Assembly (NCBI GenBank): GCA_003573635.1 | Contig: QUTJ01031595.1 | Location: 1 to 13,209, forward strand | From: Goniomonas avonlea | Taxonomy: Eukaryota; Cryptophyceae; Goniomonadida; Goniomonadaceae | Direction: 5' to 3' | DNA: 13,209 nt | Part shown: one piece after another, positions 1 to 8,500 of the stretch | Numbering within the stretch: position 1 is the stretch's first letter | How the letters are laid out: every line of letters starts with the position of its first letter | Program-made: the position numbers and the translations under genes | The notes under the pieces: model-generated | What the model saw: only the letters and a program-made list of their open reading frames with translations | Database searches by the model: none | What the model was told of the DNA's origin: nothing

Positions 1-91
1 TTCTTTTCTTTTCTGGGTGGGTGTTGCACTTGGACCAATCCTCCGAAAGGGGTGATTGTTGGCCGCTCCGCGGTTTCCAGGATGCTTGAAT

Positions 92-94
<3 letters not shown>

Positions 95-137
<43 letters not shown>
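95..137. repeat. (CT)n microsatellite
   Basis: About 21 uninterrupted CT dinucleotides, followed by an imperfect C/T-rich tail to about 154. This is an ordinary eukaryotic simple repeat of the same type as those in the large introns further right. Confidence 0.95.
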
Positions 138-141
<4 letters not shown>

Positions 142-856
142 CCTCCCTCTCTCTGATATACTGTAGGGACTTTAATTAGGGAAGGGTCCTCCCTAGTATC
201 GATTGTTCATTATCTTATATAATTAAAATGAAATGAAATCTGAATTCGGAAAAACTCTCTAGTCATGGTTGTGCACGCCGCCAGCGGCGCGGTCCTGGAC
301 ACGGTGGGCGCCGGCCCGGTGGGTGCCGGCGCTTAATGATTATTAAACACGCGCCATATAGGCAGAACTTGGAATTTTAATACGCGCAGATTTAACGAAC
401 GAACACGGGCTGGATTTTCAGACGAACCATTTTCAAGGTTATTGCTGTTCTGACTCTGGTCGACCGGATCTTCGTCAACTCGCCGACTCGGAGGTTGCAC
501 TCACTGACTAGTTAAAACCGGCCTTATTAACATGGTCGCCTTGCGGACCTTTTGCGCTTCCGAGGGATAGCCCGAAGGCCAACGACGCGCGCGGGGCTCC
601 GGTGATCATGCACCGTGACCGCCAGCAGAAAGAGTTCCCGGGCCGAGTGAGCGCGCGCGTGTGAGAGCGCGTGTGAGAGAACTTCAAGCAATCAGAGAAG
701 TTGCGTTGCAGCTAGATAGAGATATATTCAAGCCATTAGAGGGGGGCTGGTAGGGGTGAGGGGGTAGTCAAGCTCTTAGGAGTTGCTTGAGCCACTAATG
801 CTTGAGCCCGGTCCAGTGCCATATCATGCATACACATATCTCCGACGCAATAAATT

Positions 857-945
857 ACATTGAGAGACCCGGCCCCTTCCCTTCCCCACAGAAGACTTGC
901 ACATTGAGAAAACCCTCCCTTCCCCAAGTCGGACAGAAGACTTGC
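857..945. repeat. tandem duplication of a ~44-base unit
   Basis: Two adjacent diverged copies, 857-900 and 901-945. Both begin ACATTGAGA, pass through a CCCTTCCCCA-like pyrimidine stretch and end ACAGAAGACTTGC. The copies differ by substitutions and small indels, so the duplication is not recent. It accounts for much of the minus-strand open frame that overlaps it. Confidence 0.8.
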
Positions 946-1287
946 ACTAAGAATTAGACATGAAACGAGACGCGAAAGAACGTCACCCACCACTCAATTC
1001 CAGTGTTTCATGTCTGGCTCCCAGGCACATCACCGCCCAGCCCTCTACCTGTCACTTCACCTCCCAGATTCCCGCCACCCTGAGACGCTCACCAAGCTCA
1101 CTTCAGAGAACACGGTTTATTCTTTAAGAAGTGCGCAGTCGTCAATTCCGCAGCTTCGGTAATCGTTTTAACGTGGGACTCAAACCCAGGCCCTTCAGAA
1201 GTACATCTACCTTGTCACTGGCTATCCTCATGGTTCAACCCTTGACCGGCACCGGACCACCTTCACAAGGCAGCTGCAAGGCGGGGC

Positions 1288-1526
1288 GGAGGGAGGGAGA
1301 GTGGGAGGGAAGGATGGAGGAGAGTGGGGAGGGAGGGAGAGGGGAAGGAGAGGGGAAGGAGAGAAGGAGAGAGGGAGGGAGGGAGAGCGGGAGGGAAGGA
1401 CAGAGGAGAGTGGGGAGGGAGGGAGAGGGGAAGGAGAGGGGAAGGAGAGAAGGAGAGAGGGAGGGAGGGAGAGGACAGAGGAGAGGGGAGGGAGGGAGAG
1501 GGAGGAGAGAGGGAGGGAGGGCGGGT
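1288..1526. repeat. purine-rich (GGGA/GGAGA) minisatellite
   Basis: About 240 bases that are almost entirely G and A on the plus strand. A longer unit is visible: AGAGTGGGGAGGG occurs at 1321 and again at 1407 (period 86), and a shortened third unit starts near 1479. The minus strand is the matching polypyrimidine. The long frames crossing it on both strands encode only Gly/Arg/Glu or Pro/Ser/Leu low-complexity protein and are not genes. It lies just beyond the stop of the minus-strand membrane-protein gene. Confidence 0.9.
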
Positions 1527-1570
1527 CCAACGAAGACAACCGTGCCAGGAAGCACATCAAAAAAAAATTC
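1527..1570 (-). pseudogene. partial duplicate of the 3' coding end of the adjacent membrane-protein gene
   Basis: Read on the minus strand this encodes EFFFDVLPGTVVFVG. The real gene encodes ELFFVEVLPSTAVIVG at about residues 247-262 (about 1655-1705). Nucleotide similarity is clear on the plus strand: both share CCGTGC, then AGGAAGCAC, then TCAA, in the same order and spacing. The copy lies 19 bases beyond the gene's TAA and runs straight into the polypyrimidine minisatellite. It is probably a relic of a local duplication, although an alternative last exon is conceivable. Confidence 0.6.
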
Positions 1571-1588
1571 TGATCCAGTTTCATGCAT

Positions 1589-2440
1589 TTAGCGCAGTTG
1601 GAGGAGTTTGGTCCCCAACTCGCCTCCCAATTCTTTGGACGCCCGGATCCAGAGGCCAACAATGACAGCCGTGCTAGGAAGCACCTCAACGAAAAACAAC
1701 TCAAATAAGTTCGCGAGCGCGCTGTAAAGATAAAGAATGTCAGTAAACGGATGGAAAAAGCCCCCGAAGATGTTGAAGACAGCCCTCAGAGAGAAGCTGA
1801 TAACAGCGCAAGCTGCAACCAGGCGGAGACCTCTTGTCGTCCGAGAAGCTGCCTCTTGGTCCCAACCAACAGAATGCAGGTTAGATGTCATCCTTCTGTG
1901 CAACCTCAGGCCTTGCACTCCAAAAACGATGGCGGCAAGAGCTGAGAAAGTGGTGATGATCACGTCTCGACCCTCGAAGGAATGGAAGCGCTGAATCGAG
2001 CCAGGCGGGAATACCAAAGCAAAGATACTGTCAACAACTATTGCGATGAAGACTAAAACTAAAAGAACTGTTGTTGAAACCACCCAAAATTTAGCACGGA
2101 GTGGTTCGAGTGAGGCGCTCCAAGCCACCACCACCGCCGATTTGGCGCAGAAAAAATACCAGAACCCAAGTCCGTAGATGAGCACTTGAGCACGAGTTCC
2201 AGCAATAGTCTCGGCTTCGCCTCTATAGCACAAAGAGCTCACCGTGTAAATCAGTCTTAACACTGGAAAGACAGCCAGGAGCATTATATATCTGGCGACC
2301 AAGGCCGAATTCGAACGAGGAGGGGCTCGGCGAATGAGGCTGGCTGCAACAAACACGCACAACAGCAACAAGAAAAGATACGACACGGTGAGAATGGCAT
2401 AGCTTGGGACAAACGAACTACTGGCACTGTCACTACTCAT
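1589..2440 (-). CDS. seven-helix membrane protein, THH1/TOM1/TOM3-like
   Basis: A 283-residue integral membrane protein. Hydrophobic segments lie near residues 13-35, 46-71, 84-108, 118-142, 159-178, 203-225 and 233-263, giving about seven helices. The last helix carries LFELFFVEVLPSTAVIVGLW, matching the 'EILPS-LVL-ILR' ending I know from plant TOM1/TOM3/THH1 (DUF1084) proteins. Plant members are endomembrane or tonoplast proteins, some used by tobamoviruses as replication cofactors, and their cellular role is poorly defined. The ATG at 2440 has A at -3, the first helix follows directly, and there is no intron. The short N-terminus is Ser-rich. It is divergently transcribed from the arabinofuranosidase gene across a 796-base gap. 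Family assignment rests on topology and the C-terminal motif; another 7TM family is possible. Confidence 0.72.
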   Translation of the reverse strand: MSSDSASSSFVPSYAILTVSYLFLLLLCVFVAASLIRRAPPRSNSALVARYIMLLAVFPVLRLIYTVSSLCYRGEAETIAGTRAQVLIYGLGFWYFFCAKSAVVVAWSASLEPLRAKFWVVSTTVLLVLVFIAIVVDSIFALVFPPGSIQRFHSFEGRDVIITTFSALAAIVFGVQGLRLHRRMTSNLHSVGWDQEAASRTTRGLRLVAACAVISFSLRAVFNIFGGFFHPFTDILYLYSALANLFELFFVEVLPSTAVIVGLWIRASKELGGELGTKLLQLR

Positions 2441-2721
2441 GGTCTGTGGTGAGTGTCATGGGCATGCTGTTGGCGCCGAACTTCAACGTACCCAAAACGA
2501 AAACGAAAACGAAATTTACTCAAACATCCACACACCGACGCTCATACGCATATCGCCGTGAATGCGAGATACTCGGGTAATCCCGAGGCATATGGACGCA
2601 TATGCACCTGACGGCTGCGCCGCCAAGCAAATTTGGTCGTTCACTTCAGTCCTCTCTGACAATGCGTGTCCAATTCGATCTCAATTGTCGTCCATAAAGT
2701 ATATGTGTGTGATGACTTTGC

Positions 2722-2800
2722 TCCTCTCTCTCTTTTTTTTTTTTTTTTTTGACTCTTCTTTCACTCTCTCTCTTTTTTTTCTTCTTTTTTTTAAAAAAGA
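2722..2800. repeat. poly-T / CT-rich tract
   Basis: CT repeats lead into 18 consecutive T (2733-2750), then further CTCTCTCTTTTTTTT blocks ending in TTTTTTTTAAAAAA. On the minus strand it is poly-A. Such tracts are common nucleosome-depleting promoter elements; here it lies between two divergent genes. Confidence 0.85.
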
Positions 2801-2961
2801 AACACCGGCCAACACGCGTGAGAGAAGGATGCGCAAGCGTGATCCGGACGGAGCTCAGAATCATCGATTCCTCATTTGCTTAGCCCGAGAACGTACACAG
2901 ATAACAGAGCGGTTTGGTTCGATTAAATTTTTCGATTTACCTAGTGCCTTCTAGTCAAAAC

Positions 2962-3211
2962 GTCGTACCAGTACGATTATGTCGTACTGGTACGACATTT
3001 TCAGTACGATGGTTCATTTTTCACATGGGCATAGATAGTGTTTCTTTTGGCGGATTGGTCCAGGATTGAAAACAGGGCGAGACCACAAAGGATCCGAATT
3101 CCTCCCGAACTGGCAATCAGATCAGACAATTCTGTCATTGGAAAATTATCCGCTGAAAAAAAACATCGTACTGGTACGATATCGTACTCGACTCGGAGGC
3201 ACTAGTACGAT
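2962..3211. promoter_or_regulatory. cluster of TCGTAC-nn-GTACGA palindromic sites
   Basis: Full 14-base sites occur at 2963-2976 (TCGTACCAGTACGA), 2982-2995 (TCGTACTGGTACGA) and 3166-3179 (TCGTACTGGTACGA). The first two are also inverted copies of each other (15 of 16 bases across 2962-2977 and 2981-2996) with a 4-base loop. Half-sites lie at 3002-3009 (CAGTACGA), 3181-3188 (ATCGTACT) and 3204-3211 (AGTACGAT), the last pair again inverted. The cluster ends 26 bases before the ATG of the GH54 gene. Dyad symmetry suggests a dimeric DNA-binding regulator, or RNA hairpins if the sites are transcribed. The function is inference. Confidence 0.6.
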
Positions 3212-3236
3212 CGGAGTATCCCTCCAGTGCCCGGAA

Positions 3237-4247
3237 ATGAGACTTCTTCTCCCAGCGTTGTTTGCGATTGCAACGAGCATTGCCGCTCCAATTTTCAATG
3301 CTGTTGCTACTAAAGGTCCGTGTGATATCTACGATGCCGCTGGCACGCCGTGCGTGGCCGCCCACAGCATGGTCCGAGCTCTTTACGCCTCGTACGCCGG
3401 GCCCCTGTACCAGGTCAAGCGGTGGTCGGACAACGCGACGATGGCTATTGGCGTCCTCGAAGCTGGAGGGTTTTCGAACTCTACACAGCAAGACGAGTTC
3501 TGTGGCTCCTCAGTGTGCACCGTTGAGCTCATTTTTGATCAGTCGCCCTTGGGCAACACCATCGCGACAGCGCCCGGTGGGGGCGCCGCCCCAAAGCCCG
3601 ACAGGGGGGTCAACGCAACGCGGTTTAAGCTCACAGTTGGGGGTCATCCAGTGTATGGCGCGTACTTTGAAGGTGGTATGGGCTATCGGAACGACACCAC
3701 CTCAGGCATCGCGAAGGGGGACGAACCCGAGAGCATGTACATGGTGGTCGCTGGCAAGCACTACAACGATAAATGTTGTTTCGATTACGGAAACGCGGAG
3801 ACTGACGCCCACGACCACGGGGCGGGAACTATGGAGTGTATCTACTGGGGAAACTCGTCAGGTTGGGGCAAAGGCGTCGGGCCCGGCCCCTGGGTCATGG
3901 CCGACCTCGAGGATGGTCTCTGGGCGGGAAACGAAAGGGTCGGACCCACTGACACGCCCATTGACGCCGAGTTCGTCACTGCCATGGTTAAAGGCAGAGC
4001 CGGGGGATTCGCACTCAAGGGTGGCGATGCGCAATTTGGCGGCCTCAAGACCCTGTATGAGGGAGTGCGGCCCGACGGCTACAATCCAATGAAGAAGCAA
4101 GGGGCAATCATTTTGGGCATTGGGGGTGACAACAGTGATTGGGCTGTTGGTACATTCTACGAAGGCGTCATGACCCAGGGCTATGCGTTGGACGCCACCG
4201 ACGATGCTGTCCAGGCGAATATTGTCGCTGCTGGGTATGGTCATTAA
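3237..4247 (+). CDS. secreted GH54 alpha-L-arabinofuranosidase (AbfB catalytic domain)
   Basis: Glycoside hydrolase family 54 enzymes release terminal L-arabinofuranose from arabinan and arabinoxylan with retention. The 336-residue product begins with a signal peptide (residues 1-17, cleavage near IAA-P) and then matches fungal AbfB throughout: GPCDIYDAAGTPCVAAHS (27-44), HYNDKCCFDYGNAET (175-189), WVMADLEDGLWAG (219-231), GAIILGIGGDNSD (289-301), and a QANIVAAGY ending. By alignment with Aspergillus kawachii AbfB, E225 is the nucleophile and D298 the acid/base. C29-C39, C89-C94 and the vicinal C180-C181 fit its disulfides. The ATG at 3237 was chosen because the signal peptide starts there; the frame is open upstream to 3066 but offers no earlier ATG. 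The C-terminal arabinose-binding module (CBM42) of fungal enzymes is absent: the stop follows the catalytic domain directly. No intron. Mainly fungal relatives make horizontal transfer possible but unproven. Confidence 0.95.
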   Translation: MRLLLPALFAIATSIAAPIFNAVATKGPCDIYDAAGTPCVAAHSMVRALYASYAGPLYQVKRWSDNATMAIGVLEAGGFSNSTQQDEFCGSSVCTVELIFDQSPLGNTIATAPGGGAAPKPDRGVNATRFKLTVGGHPVYGAYFEGGMGYRNDTTSGIAKGDEPESMYMVVAGKHYNDKCCFDYGNAETDAHDHGAGTMECIYWGNSSGWGKGVGPGPWVMADLEDGLWAGNERVGPTDTPIDAEFVTAMVKGRAGGFALKGGDAQFGGLKTLYEGVRPDGYNPMKKQGAIILGIGGDNSDWAVGTFYEGVMTQGYALDATDDAVQANIVAAGYGH

Positions 4248-5560
4248 TCACCGTTTCTGCACCGTACAGACACACATGTCACATACGCCACCTTGAAGCC
4301 CACCTAAAACACACTGCTTACTGCAGATAAGTAAAGATCCCGTTATGATTCATTCTCGACTTTCCGAGTCGACAGTCGACAGCAGGGGCAACGGCCCGGT
4401 ACATATACATGCAGGTGAGTCATCATAAAAGCTCCTCAACTATTGCTTAAGATTTTTCCATCAGAGTTGAGAAAATTGCTGATTTGTCCCGGAACAGCTG
4501 CCTATCTGGCGGAGACGCTTCGTGCGTGGAACACACTTGAGCAGCGGCCACCGGCGACATTGGACCCGACGGGGATTGATCACCTGCAATACTTGGATAA
4601 TACGATGGCATAGGGTTTGCTTGCATTGTGGATTTCCATCGCTTTTCCGCGCTGTGGCTGCAGTCAGAAAATTGGGTTCACACGGACGAAACATGAGAAC
4701 CTGGCAAAATCAAGAGCTTCAGGAGCTGACTCCTGAGCAGCATTGGTCGGCGGAGCATCCTGTGGAGTCATATTGGGGAACACTGAAGTGTGTGATTGAT
4801 GCAGGGTCCCGCCTCTCAGAAGTGTTTCTGTTCTCCAGTCCTGCGACAGAGTCAGGCAGGGAGTTCAAGGCCCAAAAGCGAGACAACCACACACCACACA
4901 AAGCCATACCTCAGCATCGAGAGCATCAAGTTGTGCAGCAAGGGCCGCAAGTTTGCTGCCTGAACCCATCGGGACCCCGGTCCGCTCTTGCTGTGGCTGT
5001 GGTGGGTCGGACGCCATCTCACGGAGGAGGTAACTGTTCGTTACCCGAAACTTGTAGTCACCTGTGACTCACCACAAACGGTCGCTCTCACTACCCTCAC
5101 GTGGTCACTAGCAGGAACCGATTCAACCGAAGGGTTATATACAAATTGATACAATTGTAGCTGTAGTTTGGATTCGGTTGTGCCCGAAACCGATGTTGTT
5201 ACCGTCAACCGGTAGTGTCACAATTAAAAATTATTTGACCTGTCAAATTCATATACCGCAATGGCAAAATTGAAAATTCAATTGTAGCCCGCAGGCGGCG
5301 ATTCTGGTATAATACGGGTAGATCATAAAAACAGTCTAGTCACTGGCAAATTAAACGCGCGCACACATCTGGGAGCACCGATTTTTTATTCGGAGTTGTC
5401 GTTTGGAACGCCAAGTACAACTGTAAGACGGTGTACGTAATCCACCGCTCAATTAAGACCTATCGAGCCAATTATGTAGAAACGGATAGATAGGTGGCTG
5501 GCGGCCGAACGGGGCCCATTCGCGCGGTGTTTGGGGCCGATTCGAGGGCGGCACGAAGAC
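4248..5560. other. intergenic region, 3' flank of GH54 gene and promoter of the giant gene
   Basis: About 1.3 kb with no firmly supported gene. The left end should hold the GH54 3' UTR. A possible small spliced gene (4345-4613) is described separately. An ATG-initiated frame at 4693-5067 (124 residues) has no recognisable domain, signal peptide or repeats and may be chance. From about 5100 the sequence is richer in A/T, with a perfect dyad ATTTGAC-CT-GTCAAAT at 5233-5248 and a 10-base direct repeat CAATTGTAGC at 5152 and 5279. This is the likely promoter area of the gene starting at 5561. I found no decayed CBM42 module here. Confidence 0.5.
4345..4613 (+). CDS. speculative two-exon small gene, 72 residues
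   Basis: Exon 1 would be 4345-4414 (ATG, ending GCAG) and exon 2 4465-4613 (ending TAG). Between them is a 50-base candidate intron with a GTGAGT donor, a T-rich stretch and a TCAG acceptor. The intron is phase 1 and close in length to the 45- and 48-base introns proposed in the giant gene. The exon 2 protein (AAYLAETLRAWNTLEQRP then LDPTGIDHLQYLDNTMA) reads like ordinary globular protein, but other frames nearby also look plausible by eye and I recognise no family. It could be the remnant of a larger gene, or chance. Confidence 0.22.
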
Positions 5561-8500
5561 ATGTTTTGGTTCGTGGTGCTTGTGCTCCTTGCGCTGCCAA
5601 GCATCTCGAGGAGCTCGGCTGTGGCACCTGAGAGTCTCCAAGGTAAGTGTCGGGTTTACGTTTTTGTTCCTGACAGCCTGACGCTGACAGATGTGGTGGT
5701 GGGATTCGCCTCTGGGCAATTGTGCCTCGTCAATCGTACGGCTGGCACGCCACACACGGCATGCGTGGAAGGTCCGATCAGAGAGGGAACAAAGTTGCAT
5801 GCAATCAGTTGTCATTTTGGACTTGTTACTGGTTCAGGAGGATCTGAGTTGTTTTCGTTGCGACAAAACTTGAGCGGCGTTCCTAGAACGGCTTCTTTGC
5901 GTGGAACAGTGCGAGCAACACTTCAATTAGGAGACAGGACACTTTTGGGGGGAAGCATGCTACACATTTTAGCTTTTGATGGGGTTTCCGTGTTCCCAGT
6001 TGCATCCCCGCTTGTTCCCCCCTGTATTAACGCATTTGCGCTTGGACTCAGAGTGCTTCATGTTGGCCAATCTCTTGGGCAACCATTGGACTTTTTCGTT
6101 GGTGGGTGTTTTGCCAAAAGTGTTTCTGGAGTGAATGTGAAGGGGATAGCACATTGGGATGATACCGCTGGGTGGGCGTCGTTGGGGACGGGTTGTGAGG
6201 GCGTTGGGGGGGCATCGGGTCCTGTTCACGCCCTTGCAACAAGCGTTAATCGACACGTGACTTTGTTTGTCGGCGGAGAATTTATCAAGGCTGGAAACCT
6301 CCCAACAGTAGCTATTGCCTCATGGAATCGCACGGATTCCTCTTGGAAAGCTATTGGTGGCCTCCCTTCGGGGTCCGCCATCCATGCCCTCGCTGTCGAC
6401 AAAGATGATGGAGTGTACGTTGGTGGAAGATTTTGTGTGAACTTCAACGGGGCTTGCGACCTTGCACACTGGGACGGTGCATCATGGAAGGCGCTGGGCA
6501 CACAGCCAGCTGGCACGGTGTCTTCTCTCCTTTTGACAGGTCCGACTCAGAAGAGATAATCATCATCTCACCACGAGCCAACAGGGACGACCATCTTCAG
6601 TGCTGGCGCAAACGGTGTTTTCTGGTGGGACAACACAACTTCAGTTTGGGAAACCGTTGATACTGGCCTGTTTTCACCCGCCAGCACTCTCGGTCTCTGT
6701 GACTGCAAATCACCAGTCTGGAAATTCGTGACCCCAGAACAAGAGTGCCGAGGTGCCCTAGAATGCCACCTCTGTTGATTTAACACGTTTGAATCCTGGT
6801 TGCCATCTTTCCTCTTGCTGGTTCACTCATTAACTCCTGCCTGTTGCCAGCTGTGTGTGCTGGACATCCTGGCGTTCGCAATGGGGTTGTTACTCCAAGC
6901 TCGGAGAGGTATTCCCCGCAGAAGGTCAACATCACTTGCAACTATGGGTACTCCCTTGCGGATCCACGTATCATTGGCTCAGCAAGCCCCACATGTTTGG
7001 CAACTGCACAGTTTGAACTTGCCAAAGAGTGTCACACGACTCTGGTGGCGAATGTCTCAGAGAGCAACAGGACTCTTGGCGTCTCCAACACCCTGACGCT
7101 TCAGCTCCTGCCATTGGTCGTGCTGCAAGTGGGTACCATTGTCACCCTGTCAAATCTGCTTGGGTCCAACAGCGCTGACTCGGCAGCGTTGCCTCTGACC
7201 GGGTCCCATGCTGGTGTATTTGGCAATTCGGCGGTCTGGCTACAAGCTGCAGGTGCATCCACACACCCACACTCACCTGCTCTAACCTCTCTGAGATCTA
7301 TTCACCCTCCGTATGCCAACCCACTGGACCATCCCTTCAAGTTATATTTTACCTTCTGTCCCCCTACTCCCCTCAGCCTCCCACTCCTGCCCCCTCGTCA
7401 CATGCTTCCCCCTCCCCACGTGCACCCCGCCCCACCACCTCCTTGCATCCACCACCCACCTCCCCTCACTTGCCCCCCTCACCTGCGATTGTTTCGTTCA
7501 CTCCCCTCTCGAACCCCCACCCATGCACTGCCATCGGTCCCCCACTTGCACCCCCCCCTTCTATGGCACCCACCTACCCTCCCCCCACTCTCTCTGACTT
7601 GGAGTCACCCTGTCTCTCACGCCCCCCTCCACTCACTGTACTCTGCCATCGGTGGCACTCTCCCCTGCACCTAGGGGGTGTGGTTGTGAGTGGAGGGTGG
7701 GGACAAGAGTGGGGTGGGAGAGAGGGGGGGCGGGGGGGGAGCCGTGAGGTGCAGGAGTGGTAACGCGTGCCAGTGCGTGCGCTAGTCAGATTAACCTAGA
7801 CCACTCCCCATACTAGTGCTCTCCTGATCGTTAAATCACGTGGCATCCACCTGTCGGGAGCGGGGCTAGCACTGTCAGCAGGATTGTGTCACTCAGGCCG
7901 GCTGACATCTCAATAGGTACTTTAACCATGACAATCGCTCCCGGGCAATCCATCTCAAACACCACGGGCACCGAAGTCAGAGTCACAATCCTCAACCCGA
8001 CGACCCCGCGCGCTGCTTCAGTCCCAAGGCTAAATACTACGGGCACCTCGTCGATCCTGGACACCCCTGTAGATGGCGCGGTTCTTGGAGGTGAAGGTGT
8101 TTGGGTCCAGCTCTCGCTTACCGAGTCGACACGGGAGGCCAACGCGACCAACTCGCTGGCGCTCGGCTTTCAGCCTTCCGATACACTCCCTGTTGGGACG
8201 GTCGTGATCATATCAGGAATGACCGGAACTCTCACGAACAGTTCAGTTCGATCTCTAACCGGCGAGTCCGCGCCATTGTTCTCCACAAATGCTGCTTGGT
8301 CCCAAGCTAACGGCACGCTGACCCTTGTGTCCCAGCAAACGGTCAATTCCTCAGTGACCCATCGTGTTGTTTTCACTCTCACCAACCCTGCGCTTGGCCA
8401 GATCCCTGTCACAGCACTGGTTCGGGCCACTGGGATCTTTCCTGTTGTGGCAGCGCATGTCCCACACCGAGTTCTGTCAGGCACTGGGTCTTGGCAAGTC

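Larger units (their letters stand above)
1..1287. other. gene-poor intergenic DNA
   Basis: I see no convincing gene here. The only long open frame (736-993, minus) has no domain, signal peptide or start context and crosses a tandem duplication. A 23-codon plus-strand ORF (264-335) lies in a short GC-rich patch built from a 15-base near-repeat (GGTGGGCGCCGGC at 303-315, GGTGGGTGCCGGC at 318-330) and is not convincing. Other content is a (CT)n tract, a duplicated 44-mer and a weak tRNA-like fragment, described separately. An exon of a gene reaching in from the left edge cannot be excluded. Confidence 0.5.
2441..3236. other. divergent intergenic / promoter region
   Basis: This separates the minus-strand membrane-protein gene from the plus-strand GH54 gene, so promoters for both should lie here. 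It contains (AAAACG)3 at 2494-2511, a C/T then T18 tract (T run 2733-2750) with further T-rich sequence to about 2792, and a cluster of GTAC palindromes at 2962-3211. The open frames across it (2562-2954 plus, 2646-2864 minus) translate the homopolymer tracts into Phe or Lys runs and are not genes. No clear TATA box was found. Confidence 0.7.

Noticed and set aside
736-993. 85-residue minus-strand frame
   Set aside because: It crosses a tandem duplication, has no recognisable feature and no sequence support.
1131-1704. Several overlapping 90-158-residue frames on both strands
   Set aside because: They translate the purine minisatellite into Gly/Arg/Glu or Pro/Ser/Leu low-complexity sequence; stops are simply missing from such DNA.
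3066-3236. N-terminal extension of the GH54 gene from an upstream TTG
   Set aside because: There is no ATG in this stretch in frame, the palindromic sites lie inside it, and a proper signal peptide begins exactly at the ATG at 3237.
3262-4092. 276-residue plus-strand frame inside the GH54 gene
   Set aside because: It is a +1 shadow; the overlapping frame has full family similarity and a signal peptide.
4522-5067. 181-residue plus-strand frame (ATG version 4693-5067)
   Set aside because: No domain, signal peptide or repeat; basic, Cys/His-scattered composition typical of chance frames. It is mentioned under the intergenic region only.
5531-5560. Ten-residue extension of the giant gene from a TTG
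   Set aside because: A non-ATG start is unnecessary in a eukaryote; the ATG at 5561 leads straight into the signal peptide.
7313-7763. Pro/His/Ser-rich frames in the large intron
   Set aside because: The sequence is C-rich low complexity, and splicing it out restores a repeat core exactly.
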